DNA of 64,000 nucleotides from Scleromitrula shiraiana (GCA_028455995.1 JABELC010000012.1:1054001-1118000), one strand, 5' to 3'; counted from the stretch's first letter, positions 34,931 through 47,681 are shown. Numbers and translations are program-made. The notes: generated by a model from the sequence alone, not told the origin.

Positions 34931-37538
34931 CTATTGTTTATATCTAGCCAACTGGGCCATGATATTTTGGACCTGCTGCGCACTCTGTCCAGTTTGCTCT
35001 GGAGCTGAATATCCCCCAGCGGCTTTATATGTAGTATTGCTATTAAAGGCAGCATAAGGGTCCACAGATGGTTGTGATTGTTGGTACATATGGGGCTGAG
35101 GCTGTTTCTGCTGTTGCTGCTGTTTTTGCTGCTGTGTAAAGCCACCCAATAATGCCGCAATATCAATTGAAGAATTCGCTATTGCTGCGGGTGTATTCTG
35201 CTGTTGGGGCATGTTGTTCAAGGTTCCGAGTAGTTTCTGCAACGCCGAGTTGTCCAGATGACCAACGAGACTTGCAAGGTTCGGATTTAAACCGTTTGCT
35301 TGAGGAGGAGGAATTTGATGTGCTTGGTTGGACAAATACTGCGGTTGTTGATGTGCAGATTTGGCACGGATGACTAGCTCTGCTGCAATCTTCGGTTCTA
35401 AGTCCTGATATTTGTCGAAACGAACGGCGTTGGCTCCTCCTTGGCGGTCAAACACTTGGATGGGTATTTTGCTTGCGTTTTGGGACCTTGTGTCAAGTTG
35501 AGAAACGGCGATAACGCCCTCTAAAATCTGTCTTTGAATGACAGCTTGGAGGGGTAATCGAGGACTTAGAAACATTACTTCCGTTTTTAAACCGCGACCA
35601 CGAAACTCCCCTTCAACCCACATGACAAATCCTCTGTCTAATTCCGTCATGAGAATGATTTGAACATCTGGAACATCTGGGGGCTCGCGCCGAGGAATCT
35701 GAAGGATAGCATCCTCATTAGCTTCGCGTGTTCTAGGACTTGGACTTCGATCTCGATATCTGCCGTTTTGTTGGTTTGAGATTGGAGATCTTGATCGGCG
35801 TCTATCTCTACCATTATATGAATCTCTGCCTCGATTGCCACGAGATGGTGAAGGGGATCTTCCGGGTCGATATCCATCACGTGTGCGTTGCTGGCGATCA
35901 TATTGTTGTTGCGACCCATAACGATCATTGTGATTATAACCAGCACCCCGCGTTTCGAATTGAGAGGTTCGGCCACGGCCAGATGAACTTCCTCTTGCAT
36001 GATCAGGGGAACGTGACCTTCTTGAAGACTGGCCTTGCGCATTGCGTGTGTTCTTTTGTGCTTTGGAGATTTCAAGGTCTAGCAGAAGATAATTAGTTAA
36101 TTATTTTACTCAGAAATGTGAGAATCGACTTACGCATTTTTCGACCTCTAACTTCTTTGCCTTGTTCCATGTCGAGGGCTTTGTAACACGATTCTGCATC
36201 ATGAAATTGAACAAAGCCGTATGCTTGCTTTATAGAAATTTGGGCGAGTTCACCGTACTTATGAAAAACATGGAATAAATCTCGCTTGGTTAGTTTCTCC
36301 GATGGTAGATTACCTGTAGATGTGTAAGCACGTTGAGATTGCAATCGTCATAATGAAGGATGCATACCGATAAACAATCGGGAGCCTTTAGGAAATCGTT
36401 CCCATAGTCCCTCAGTGACATATTTTCGTTCCCTGTCTAAGAATTCATCATAAATCTTCTGGACAGCTGGTCCCCAAGGTTTTTCATCATCATGCCCATC
36501 AGAAGATGTGACAGATTCCATTCGCTGAGATTGTCGATATGGTTTGGGGCTATTGGGGTCTTGATTTGAATTGGTAAAGGAAACGGTGGGGGGTGGGGGA
36601 AGGGCAAATCTGGGGTCAGTAGCAGTACCGGGAGCACCAGCTGCAACCAATGATGATGAAGACGATGAAGATGTTACACCAGAAGATTTATAGGAAGTGG
36701 GGGGATATGAATAACTCGAAGTTCCAGCATTGGATTTATAAGTTTCATCGTAGGGAGGATAATTGGTACGCTTTGATAGCTGTTGTGTGATTTGTGGGCG
36801 CGGTGGAAGACTTGCATGGGTAGGCAGGCTTGAGCTGCTTTTGAATAGAGGGGCATTGCTAGAAGTGGAAGAACTTGGACGAGCAGCGGATGCATTGTTT
36901 TCAGCGTTGGCAGTAATGTTATCCAATAATTGCTGGATATCTATCCCATCAGAAGAATCTTCAGAGGAAGTGGGATTTGTCGCAACACTCAGAATCTGAG
37001 GAGAATCATCAGAGCTTTGGGCAGCTTTAGATCTAGTGATCGTGGGAATGGTAGGAGAAGGGATGGTAGGGGCGGTTTGGGTTTCAGGACCACTTTGGGA
37101 ATGGGAGGTGGCAGGTCGTTCGTTGGGGATAGAAGTAGGCAATTCGCTCGTTGGCACTGTAGTAGACAGATTATTCGGCTCTTGGTCAACTGCCTGTGAT
37201 TGATCGTGACTATCTGAGTGTTCTTCTCCATCAGATTCAAATGTCATAGCATAGTCATCGCTGTCTTCTGCTTCATGACCACCCTCAACCTTGTCTTCTA
37301 TTGTTTCCTCATCCTTCTCATCATATGCATCTGAAAATCGAGTATCGGAAAGTGGAGATTCGATTGCATCAGGGACTGCTGTGTATTTATCTGATTCCTC
37401 ATGTGTCGTCGTCATATTGAATATTGGATCTGTCTGATTTCGAAGGACCGGTATATCCGATGGATTTGGGGGGTGAACTGGCAGAGGAGATAGAGGTGAT
37501 TGAATTCTCGAATGGAATTCAGGTACTTCTGAAGTCAT
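34931..37538 (-). CDS. NAB3: Nab3-like nuclear RNA-binding protein (RRM)
   Basis: By homology, a sequence-specific RNA-binding subunit linked to transcription termination and surveillance of non-coding RNA (Nrd1-Nab3 type). Three exons (36368-37538, 36134-36313, 34931-36078) give 832 aa. Residues 1 to about 330 are acidic and Ser/Pro-rich. The single RRM spans the first two introns: RNP2 LFIGNLP, then YGELAQISIKQAYGFVQF (RNP1) and GRKMHLEISKAQ. It matches the Nab3 RRM including KQAYGF. Next comes an Arg/Ser/Gly-rich region (RSRSP, RDRSPSPRTRE). A conserved C-terminal domain follows (MTELDRGFVMWVEG..RLPLQAVIQRQILEGVIAVSQLD). The Gln/Pro-rich tail includes the NLASLVGHLDN..LLGTL motif and a CAG/CTG-type polyQ tract. 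Its role in filamentous fungi is inferred. Confidence 0.88.
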
Positions 37539-38300
37539 AAAGGCCTTTGTTATGGATCATATAATTGCATAGAATGCACAAAAAAGGGTACTTAAGGGAT
37601 TTGAGGTTTGAAACAATTAGCAAATTTTGCTATGAGACAAGATTGTGTGTGTTTTTTTCCTGTTTGTTTGTTTGTTTGTTTGTGGAGAGGAAATGGGAAG
37701 TTAAGAAGTGTTAGGTGAGCAAGTATGATTATGATGATGCGACAAGGTTTTTAACTGAGCAAATCTAAGCAAATCTAAGTAAGATTTGAATTGTTTGTTC
37801 CTTTTGATCAAAGGAAACTGATATTCTTCCGCTATGATCATCAATATATTTCGAGAATTATAAATTAATTTGATGAATGGATTTGATAATTTGAAAAGAC
37901 AGAAGAGTTATATCCTGTGTATTGTAGTATGGCGGCGGTAATGTGATTGAATTTGTGGAGTGAGGTTGTTTGAAGAAGTTTTGTCGCAAAATGAAGATGA
38001 CAATGAATTCGATTCAAAAGGTCGAAAAAAAATTGAGAGCCGAGAGCTCCACTTGACGAATGGGTGAATGCACATATTTAAATGCCTTACGGCCTAAGGC
38101 GCTACTGTATGTTTTATATGCCCAGAGGCCTCGCATGGGTACAAATAGAAAGAATCATAGAATCGTCCTTCCCTTTTAATTCTTCTACCAATACGAGTAG
38201 CCGCCCATCTCTATTCTACTCGCCCAAAATCAAAGTCCCAAAGATTTTCACCACATAAACAACACTCCATGCAACAACCATGCAATCAAAAAATAATAAT
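37539..38300. other. NAB3-like promoter region and tRNA 3' flank
   Basis: 762 bp without a gene. It contains a (TTTG)n run near 37664-37682. Just before the tRNA (minus-strand 3' side) the T-run at about 38288-38293 is a fitting RNA polymerase III terminator. Confidence 0.45.
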
Positions 38301-38373
38301 TGCCTCGTGACGGAGTCGAACCGGCGACCTCGTCATTACTAGTGACGCGCTCTACCAACTGAGCTAACGAGGC
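38301..38373 (-). tRNA. tRNA-Thr (anticodon AGT), intronless
   Basis: A 73-nt cloverleaf read on the minus strand. The acceptor stem is GCCTCGT/ACGAGGC with discriminator A. The D arm TAGCTCAGTTGGTAGAGC contains box A. The anticodon stem is CGTCA/TGACG with loop CTAGTAA, giving anticodon AGT (Thr, read as IGU after deamination). The T arm is GCCGG-TTCGACT-CCGTC with box B GGTTCGACTCC. One C-T mismatch is present at the second T-stem pair. A T-run for Pol III termination lies downstream on the same strand. Confidence 0.93.
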
Positions 38374-39145
38374 TATGTATTTGATGAGTGAGATGTGATA
38401 TTGAAGAATATATTCGTACAAAACTCAACAACAGCATGACCAAAATTTGTAAAACATGTCTCTAAACAACAGAACTTAAGAAAAAATCCTCACGAACCAC
38501 ATATATATATATATTTGGGTTTCTCCTCTACCTGGCTTGTATTCTTAACTATTATTTGAGATACAGATAGATATTGAGATTGATATATATATATATGAAT
38601 TTCTACCAATTCAGCTGTTTCAGTATTGCATGTCTGTTCAATTCATATATCATCAATCACTATACTCGAGTACATTAGAAGTATATTTTATTTGAATGTT
38701 CGAATTTTGTCTACACTTTATAAGAAAATAAACTGAAGAAATAGTTTAATGTATTTGGTCTCAATAGATATTCAAAATGAACATATTCAAAATATGTTTG
38801 AATGATCAGATTTTGACCAGACATTACTTAATTAGAACATAGACTAGTGAGTTCGTTTCTGTGCTTATATAATCCTTTCGCCAGATTCAGGTTGTTTTTC
38901 TGTGCGACAGTAATCGGTCAACCTCTGGGCATTGAAGTGGCTTCAATCGCTTTTATGAGCAGTCTAGTCGGCTGTCCATCTTCTCAATATTGTGAGGTTT
39001 GGGTCAAGTAATTCTAGAACATTAAACACATGTGCGAAGCCACCAAGGTGTTACCATTCCTCACTTAGTTTTTTGGGCTGGTATGGATATATAATTATCG
39101 GATTGTCCACTGAATCATTGCAATCAATTACACTTGAGGTATTCG
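38374..39145. other. Spacer between tRNA-Thr and the PTH4-like gene
   Basis: AT-rich, with short (AT)n runs near 38504-38514 and 38583-38594. No gene seen. Confidence 0.4.
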
Positions 39146-40131
39146 ATGATTGCAAATATGAGTTACCAAAATTTCCTCAGACAAACGACAAATATTTTCA
39201 TAAAATCAAATTGGTCTCAAAATCTACGAGCTCAACAGGTAGCTCTTCATGATTGGAAATCATACTCTTCCCACACTCCTTCGAAATCGAAAGATGCAGA
39301 ATTCGATAATGTTAGAAAGTGGTATGCAACCTTCAAGCTCGAGTCTTTGCCTACAAAATATTCTGAAACTACTTTTTCTCAATCTGGGGGCCCGGGTGGC
39401 CAAAAAGTAAACAAGTATGTTCATTGAATTCTACGGAGGTCCTGCAAACGCTAATTATGAGTAGAACGAGCTCCAAGGCAACTACAAAATGGCCTATGCA
39501 GGCTCTTCAAGATGATCTTCCAAGTGTCATCCATCGTGAACTTCTTCGCAGCACCTACTATGTTGCCTCCTCCCATGCTATTCAAATCCAGTGTGATAGT
39601 CACAGGAGTCGGACCGATAACAAGAGAGAGACATACAGAAGATTTTATGATGAAATCAAACGCACATATTCAACCACTGTTCCTGGTATAACCTCAGACG
39701 AACAAAAAAAAAGAGTTGAGCATTTGTAAGTGATGTTTTCTTTACGTTATACAATACAATACTGTTTATGGGGAATTTATACCACTCGCAACGTCAAATA
39801 GGTGGTCCACCATACCCAAAGGAGGCTGGAAGAAGTTTTTTATGGCCAATCGAATGGGCAGAAGGGAGATTGCAAATGTTACCAGGAGAGTTCAAGCGGA
39901 CAAGACAGCGAAGAAAAAAATCAAGGCGCATAAATCTCGCTGAAGCTCGAAGTGCAAGCACAATTTGGGAATGAATGTGATCCTTCCATGCCCCTCAAAA
40001 TCGTTTACATAGTCACTAACTTTCTCTAATGTAGACAGGCATCTCAAAACTTGGCTAGACTAAGAATGAAAAAACAACATGGCGAGAAGAAGAAGTCTAG
40101 AGGTACCGGCAAGAGTGGAGGGGATTTCTGA
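39146..40131 (+). pseudogene. PTH4/ICT1-like peptidyl-tRNA hydrolase, interrupted by an in-frame TGA
   Basis: A codon-independent release factor of the ICT1/ArfB/Pth4 type, which frees peptides from stalled mitoribosomes. Exons 39146-39414, 39465-39725, 39862-39951 and 40035-40131 join in phase. The start lies in a short presequence-like N-terminus (a second ATG at 39158 is possible). The GGQ domain reads SGGPGGQKVNKTSSKATTKW, with GGQ at about 84-86. No codon-recognition domains exist, as expected. The C-terminus QASQNLARLRMKKQHGEKKKSR is the family's basic tail, but exon 3 contains a TGA at 39941-39943 (KAHKSR-stop-SSK). If translated as read, the product stops at 203 aa instead of about 238. 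The fourth-exon acceptor has a good branch site (CACTAAC). It may be a pseudogene, a strain variant, a sequence error, or have an exon border I misplaced. Confidence 0.68.
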
Positions 40132-40315
40132 TTCGGTTTTCGATGTGAGGAAGGAATGCGGCAGTGTAGTTGTTGACCGTTTGGGGTTTACCGAGTATAA
40201 GTGGAGAAGTTGTTATATATCACATTCTTGTATTCATTCAGGTGTCGTGCATTTTGAGGTTGTAGCCGCCAGGGTCGAACTTCCTAGGTAGTCGCACTGC
40301 ATTAAGAATGCTGCC

Positions 40316-41222
40316 ATGTCTCAGCCACTCAATACCACCCATGGCAGTTCTATATGCGGGGTTGTCAATATAAGGATAAATGGAGCTTGCAGTGCGTTCA
40401 TATGTCTCCAGAATTTAGTAAAGCTCAATGGTGCAGAAGAATAAGCATTACGGCCAATATCTGTGAAAGGTTCTTTGGTTACGAAGCAGTTCCAAAATCA
40501 ATATACAAAGAATCTCGGACCAAAGGAGTATGAAAAAATCACGATGGAATGGTATAAGCAATTTCAATCTAAAGATATTCCTAAAGACCGAGCAAAACTT
40601 TCTGTAGGGTAAGATCAAAGATCAAAATTTGCGAGTTGAACTCATAATTAACAATAATGCAGGGAGAAATCAGCGGTCATACTTAGATATCCATTTGATG
40701 TTGATGCGTTCAAGTCTATGCCTCATTCAATCCAACGTAAACTTCGTATGTCAGTCTATGCCAAAGACTCAAACAAGTTTCTCGAGATACCTTCAACGAT
40801 CGAAGGTAAAATGACCGATAAAGAGAATGATGCATGGGATTCATTTGTCCATAGGGCTGCGTACTCCACGATCCCAATCAGTTGGAACACTTTGGAGCAA
40901 TGGCATCCTGGCCAAAATATGAAAAAACTCGAGGCTATGTAAGATATATTTACTTTCCAAAAGATTTTGAAAAAACACTCACTCATCATTCAGATCTAAA
41001 CTCGAAGCAGAGTTTCATAAACAAAAATCCAAAAATCTGGGCGAGGCCTCAAAACAGGAAGCAATGCGGGAGACAGAACAGAAAGTAAAGAAAGCATTTA
41101 TAGAAAAAGCCTTCAAAATCCACCACCCGCAAGTGGTGAATGCAATTCGTCGAGGCAATTACAAGGGTGGCAAACCTTGTAGGAGTCCCATTTGTTCTTC
41201 TCATATTCTCTTGCTCTGTTAA
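40316..41222 (+). CDS. Unrecognised spliced gene with unresolved 5' end
   Basis: Three exons close in phase at their junctions. The first ends at 40608 (RAKLSVG|), the second is 40663-40938 and the third 40994-41222. The product is basic and helical (FKSMPHSIQRKLRMSVYAKDSNKF, WHPGQNMKKLEAISKLEAEFHKQKSKNLGE, AFKIHHPQVVNAIRRGNYKGGKP). It has no recognised domain. Going upstream, the frame passes a TAA at 40442-40444 and then continues open to an ATG at 40316. So either an additional intron joins exon 1 around 40446, or this is another disrupted reading frame. An organellar or RNA-binding function would fit the charge but is not claimed. Confidence 0.5.
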
Positions 41223-42639
41223 CTGCTTGCAATCCTAAATTGGCTTTGATCAAATCTCCAAAGTGTTACTTCTATATTCAGAGCTTATAGCTAATTCTAT
41301 TGACCCCCTGTCGTAGAGAGATCCTGAAACCTTTCGAATCTTTCGTCAGCTAGGCGGCCCAACAATCATTATATCCTACCATCTAAATCAACATATATTA
41401 CCATAATTTCGTCTTCCAAATGATGTGCGACCTAATATGATTACCAACAAGCAACGACTCCGGATCTCGCACCGTCTAGCATTCTGCATATATCCCATGC
41501 TTTCAAGTTACTCTACCAAAATGCAATCCATACAACACTCGACACTGAAGGCCACCACTGCACGAACCCCATATATCTCCGATCTCCAACCAAGGAGACT
41601 GGTTTCGAGAAAGAAGCATCGCAATTCTTCGCTTCTCTACATCTCCCAAACTCGACGACTTTACGTTTTGATGGATAGAGAGGAGGTTATTCTCTGGCCA
41701 AATTATGTGGCCCGGCTCATAGGAAACTCGGACCGCGTGGGATATTTTGGTATGCATGCCGAGAAGTGATGGACGGGGACAGGGGGGTTGTTTTCATGAG
41801 GTATTGGTGTAAGTTACAGTATTTTTAATAGAACAAAACAAATATATTTATCACATGGAAGCCGATTCTAGATCACGGTCAGATCTATATCTCAAAGGAT
41901 ACGGGATTGGTTTATGATCGATTTCTGTAATTTTGAAGTTAAAAACTGCTGTTAGGCGATTTCAACTCCTGTCCACTACCACCTTGAGTCAAAGTTTTTC
42001 GTAGAGACATTGTCTTTTTGCGCATCTGTTAGATATCACCCTCTTGCATGCTAATATGCATCGACCGGGAATATGAGCAAGTCAGGAATCATCCCCCGGC
42101 GGTTTTGACCAACTCACAAGGTCTTTAAACTTGAGCCGAGTGAGTAGGTTTGGATGCCGAGTCGCGGATTGAATGTTGATATTGAAGAGACCTCGTTTGT
42201 GGAATGCAATTGGATTATTGAACGAACTTGTAGCTACCCCATTTTATTGTGGTGCCTGTGTTTCAACTTTGGGCTGCTGATATTGACGGTTGAACTTATA
42301 TCTTCTGTTCTCGGATATAAATACTGTGAGGTGTTCGTAAGGTTTATTGGGATTTGGGGAAACAAACTTCGGCGTCATGACAATGCCAAAGATTCTATAC
42401 TGAAAGTATAATGTTGTTTTATAAGATCATGATTACACAAATGCGAACGAAGTTGATGTTGGTATCATTTTAGCACCTCTCTATTCATGAGTGCCATCTG
42501 AAGTAGTCGCTACAAAAAAATCCCAAACATACCCTGCCTAGTAACCCAACGCCACTGATGTGTTGTAACAGCATCATATATCCCAATTATTTTCCTTCCC
42601 AAACTTTTCCGCGCGCCAGAGAGAGATAGAATAGTTAGA
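41223..42639. other. Gene-free spacer
   Basis: 1.4 kb with short frames on both strands, none with a recognisable motif or spliceable partner. Confidence 0.45.
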
Positions 42640-43916
42640 TTACTCTAGCTTCCGCACGGTATATTGCAACACAGTATGGATTCCAGAATCAAGATCAGGT
42701 AATGCTAGTACCGATTCTATCCATGGTTTAGTCTTCAATGCCAATTGAGTTTTATTGTTGGTGACTTCCATCGATTCCTTGAGCCTATTCAGCGAGGACC
42801 CAATAGCCACAGCAAATTCGGGTGACGCATGATCAATCCCAACCAAAGGTTGTCGGATATAACAATTGAGTGTCGAAGGATCCTTAGGATATAACTCCAA
42901 CATGCAATTGAGAACATGTTGAAGAATTTTAGGTAGAGATTGAACTTGAGTGAATGCAGCAAACATGTCGAAGAATCCTTCTGCTGCTGATGGAGAGAAG
43001 AAGGGTTGTTTCCGCGAAACATCGAAAATAGCGAGTGGAATTGCACCGCTCAGAGCTGGAGTAGTCATAGGGTCTTTAGTGGCTTCAGAGTCAACTCCAA
43101 CTCTTGCCATCATGCTCGGTTGCATTGTATTATCTTTGAAGTCTGGAATGGCGATCATGTCTTGCGAGGTTGTAAAGCCAGACTCTTCCTCTATCTCCTC
43201 CATTTGCTTTGGCGCTTCGATGATTTTATCCAATCCAAGTATTTTCCTCCTCATAGCAATCTTTGCCAAGTAGATCATTTCCAATTTCGCATATTCGATC
43301 CATAAGACTTTACTCATAGTACAAAACCTTGTACCCCTCTGCATATAACTCCTCGCCTCAGCCATGTCAGCCTCCAGCTCCAATGTCCACTTGGCTGCGT
43401 ACAACCATAATTCTGGTTTGGTTGGATGTAACCGTATTGCGGCAGTCAAAATCTCCTTGAATTTCTTCGTAGCCTTTGCTTGTCTTGCGAATTCCAAATA
43501 TGACATCCATAAAGCCATATCTCCCGGGTGCTTCATCGTACCTCGAGCAAAGATCTTAAAGATGCGCGCGTTTCCTGTATGCGCAGAACTTCCTTTTATG
43601 CTCATCTTTTGACATCTCTTTTTGCGAAGGCGTTCTAGACCTATTTCCCATGCAGCATACCTCGCATAATCGACGGCTTTAGAACCTCTAACTAACACTC
43701 TATGTTCAAAATCGGATCGTTTCTTTACTAAATTTCGAATCTCATCCTATTTTTTGTGTTTTTGTAAGTAACCATTCGGCGCAAACCTACAAAAAAAAAA
43801 GGGTATAAAAAACTTGGAGAACAAACCTTGGTAAAGATTTTCTTTTGCTCAAATTCCTGTAATTGAGGAACAGCTTTTTCAAGGTGATACCTAGCTTGAT
43901 CAGTTGCTCCCGACAT
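42640..43916 (-). CDS. UTP6: U3 snoRNP / SSU processome protein Utp6
   Basis: A component of the UTP-B subcomplex, needed for early cleavages of 18S pre-rRNA. Two exons, 43827-43916 and 42640-43746, give 398 aa. The N-terminus MSGATDQARYHLEKAVPQLQEFEQKKIFTKDEIRNLVKKRSDFEHRV.. is a hallmark of Utp6 (first exon ends at FTK). HAT (half-a-TPR) repeats follow: YARYAAWEIGLERLRKKR, ALWMSYLEFARQ, PELWLYAAKWTLE and VLWIEYAKLEM. The C-terminal half contains FFDMFAAFTQ. Start and intron are unambiguous. Divergent from CWH43. Confidence 0.95.
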
Positions 43917-44404
43917 AATTGGAATATGAGAGTCTTAATTTTGATTATGTTGATGTTATAATGTTATAAGCTGCTCATAAAGATAAAATATAGAAATAAT
44001 AATTATAAATTCTGCCAATACTTTTTTGATCTCTCGGAGTATAGTTTTTCCATAATGTAGTGAATAGCTCGGAATGATCCACTGATGACGGATAATGTAT
44101 TCCGAATCGCGTGGGTAAAAGCGCTGTGAGCACTCATGTAGCACTCTGTAACTCCATAGTTTTGCCCAGCCCGTCCCTATAACGATAAACCCTGTGAGGG
44201 GTTGGGACAATCGATACTCATAGTTTTAGCTTCGGTCGGCTTCGGAGACAAAAGGTCAAATAATCTAATCGTCAGCCTTCTCGCATGTACCTTGCATTAA
44301 CCAATCTTACCACTAAATAAAGTCAATATTTGACCTTTTTCGGATACTCCGGACAACACTCCTTTGGATGCGATTTTACTTATACTAAGTGATATCTATC
44401 ACAA
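43917..44404. other. Divergent promoter between UTP6 and CWH43
   Basis: 488 bp separating the two start codons. No regulatory motif is called. Confidence 0.45.
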
Positions 44405-47400
44405 ATGGCACCCAAATTCAAGGACGGCGACGTTGTGCTCTCTTTTTCTGGTACATGGGTGTCATGGACTCATACTGCCGTCGCATATGGTGTGTATATA
44501 TATATGTCATTTGTTTCTTGTTTACGTTCCAAGTTGAGGTTGCTAATTTTGACCAATAGCTGCGTTTATAAGTGCACTTATCGTTGGCGTATCACTCCAT
44601 TATCATAAGATCGTTCAGAATGAATACTATGGATATCCAGACGAATGGTTTCCTTCCGTGTCTGCTACAATCGGGGATCGATATCCGGAACGCTCGTTTT
44701 TCATGGTTTTCATAGCTATTACATCTGGTGGGTAGAAACAATTGGTATTGGGATGACTTCAAACGTGTCTAATAACTTGCAAAGGTCCTAGATTTGCCCT
44801 AGTTGGATTATGGTACCTTCTTACCAGGCGACCGAATTCAACCCTTCCTAAATTCGTGGCTTTTATGGGTGTCTTTCGAACTCTTACATGTGGTGGATGG
44901 ACATATGTTACTTCCACAGATGATCACGACTGGCATGATATTTTTATGATCTCATATCTGGTGGCCACTTTACCATGGACGTTGGGATGTTTGGCCTTAA
45001 GTCCTAGCAATGCTCGAGCTGTGAAATATAGAAAATATCTCGCAGGGTCCTTCTTTGGAACATTGGTACCATTGATATATTTCTTCATACAACATAAAGT
45101 TCACAAGGTTGCCGGAGGTATGTATCTCACCACTGGTCTTGAAGGGTTTACTAACAGAGGTTCTAGCTTATACTACCTATGCGTTTTTCGAGTGGGCTTT
45201 GATTTTGTTCGATGTTGCATTTGATGCTGTTACAGCTCTTGATTTTGAAACTTTCGAATTGATTGTCAAGGATGTGAAAGGGACGTCTAAGGGGTACGTC
45301 AATTGGCTTCCAAGATAGTGTATAACATTTATTTGGACAATCATACTTCAGTCCGAACTTCTCTAAATAATATTATGTTATAGAAACAACCAGATGGTAG
45401 CCGATAAAGTTCTTGAAAAAGAGTACGTGATTTCGCAATGTCATTTTAATCTAAGTGCTAATTGGTAAGTAGGAAAGAAAAGGAAATTGGCCAAGTATTT
45501 GGACAATCATTTTCATGGCCTGAAGCATTTGATGCAGCTGCCGATGTCTACAATGGCGTAAGTTTAAATATCAACACTAATAATAGTTTTTCTGAGACGT
45601 TTGCAGTTCGTTTTCTGGTCAATGTTGACTTCCTTGGGAATATGCGTTTGGTGTAAGTGTTCGGAATGCAAAAACTAGATAGATCGCTGACTCTAGCAGA
45701 TTTCCCTCTCTGGCATATGGGCATATCAGGCTACGAAGTTATGGTCATGTCGACAGTTTCGCCCTTGTTCTTGGGAATTCGATCAATAAGGAATTTGGTC
45801 GTGAAAAATCTTCGAGCATGCCATTTGATTTCGTTGATTGGATTATTGGCATATCAAGTCACAAGTCCTGCACCTAGACTCTTCACTGTCGGATTTGCCA
45901 TCTGGATGTCATGTTTATCATGGGCAGCGACGTGGTACACAGAAGCCGGACAGCCTGGTCGTCTCGAATCAAGAATCTCCTCATGGACTATTGGCCTACT
46001 TGCATCAAGTGTTGTCAAATTCATGTTTCATACCAATAATCCGATCTGGCCAACATCGCATGCTGAAAATGGAGGTCTTAATGGGTATGGTCTTATAATT
46101 GCCATTCTCGCTGTTTTAAGATCTACCCGTAAGAATCCGGTGGCCGGGAATGAACTTTCACTCCAGAGCCGAAAAGAGGGGTCATCAATCCTGGCAGGCA
46201 TTGGTATTGGTGGCCTCTTTTTCGGGTTGCACTCGTTGTTGTCAGATTCCAGTACAATGATTCTCTGGGTATGGGAAGGTTACCCTATTCGCGGTCCAAT
46301 CTCAGCACCCCATGGTGCATGGACAATTGCCGCGATGGGAGTTGGCCTCACCTTAGGACTCTTCAATGAATCTTTAGCTCGTAGCTGGACATTGTATGGC
46401 ATCGGTTGTGTTGGTGCCGCCACGCTTACTCTTTATAGTCATTGGAAAGGATACTATGGCGCTCTAGTCTTGGCCACGTATTTGATGGCTGTATCAGTCC
46501 CACTACTTGCCTCTGCCGCTCGAAAGAGCCCAGCTAAAACCTTCGGACTTGGGTTTCTCGTGTATAACTTCATGGTCCTATTCCATGTCTGGGTTGTCGC
46601 GTATGCTTTCGTGCCTGGTGGACCTTTCGTACGGGAGCACACTGATTGGGTTATGACTACCACGATGCTACTTATTGGTTGCGGTGTCTTCGCAACAGTC
46701 TCATCAACTCCTGCCGCTCAGCGAAAGCGTTTCAATTCTTACCTTAATGCGCGAAAACAGCGATTATACTACCTTTATATAATGGGCGCTCTGCAGCTTC
46801 TCTCTGTCTCAACTGCATATATGCGTTTCCCCACATACGATTATACTCCCTACCACAAGGATGAGAAGGTTTTCACAGCAGGAATTTGGACAATCCACTT
46901 CAGTCTCGACAACGACATGTGGTCCTCGGAGTATCGTATGCGAGATGTTATTAAAGAACTCGAAATCGACGTAATCGGGCTTCTTGAATCCGACCTTCAA
47001 CGTATCATTATGGGCAATCGTGATACTACTCAGTTCCTAGCAGAAGATCTCGGCATGTATGTCGATTACGGACCAGGACCCAACAAGCACACTTGGGGTT
47101 GTGCCTTACTTTCCAAATTCCCTATCCTTAACTCTACCCACCATCTTTTACCTTCTCCTGTCGGTGAACTTGCCCCTGCTATCGCTGCCACCCTCGATGT
47201 ATATGGATCTCCCGTGGATGTTTTCGTCTTCCATTCCGGACAAGAAGAAGATCCCGAAGATCGAAGACTCCAATCTGAATACCTCGCCGATCTCATGGGC
47301 GCCTCCACCAACCCCTCCATCCTCCTCTCCTACCTCGTCACCAAGCCCCTCGAAGGCAACTACAACACCTATGTCTCCGACCGCTCTGGAATGCACGATA

Positions 47401-47681
47401 TAGATCCTAGTGATTGGGATAGATGGTGCGAATACATACTTTATAAAGGACTCAAGAGATCAGCATATGCCCGCGTTTCCAGATCTACCATCACGGATAC
47501 GGAAATCCAGGTAGGTAAGTTCTTGGTGGGTGAAAAGGAGAGCGATAATGCGGAGGAGAGAAATAAACAAATTGAAGAGGAAGCTGTGCCGGAGGGAAAG
47601 AGATTCCCGGCGATGTTTAGAGGCGAGGGGGTTAGAGGTCATAGGTATCATGTTTTCGACGAGCCGAGATATTATGCATAG
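44405..47681 (+). CDS. CWH43: Cwh43, GPI-anchor ceramide remodelling protein
   Basis: A multispanning ER membrane protein that exchanges diacylglycerol for ceramide in GPI anchors. Eight exons (44405-44489, 44560-44727, 44785-45117, 45167-45293, 45384-45422, 45473-45557, 45607-45652, 45700-47681) close in phase and give 954 aa, the normal fused length. The N-terminal part is a Frag1/PGAP2-like membrane domain (WTHTAVAYAAFISALIVG..FRTLTCGGWTY..YAFFEWALILFDVAFDA). The middle has about ten membrane segments. The C-terminal third is an endonuclease/exonuclease/phosphatase-like domain (GIWTIHFSLDNDMWSSEYRM, IDVIGLLESDLQR, GPGPNKHTWGCALLSKFPI, VDVFVFHSGQEEDPEDRRLQ, HRYHVFDEPRYY). In some yeasts and animals these parts are separate proteins (PGAP2IP); here they are fused as in S. 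cerevisiae. Confidence 0.96.

Noticed and set aside
35647..36096. Frames of 142 aa (minus) and 118 aa (plus) inside the NAB3-like third exon
   Set aside because: The third frame gives the RSRSP-rich continuation of the RRM exon, closing in phase with both neighbours; these two are shadows.
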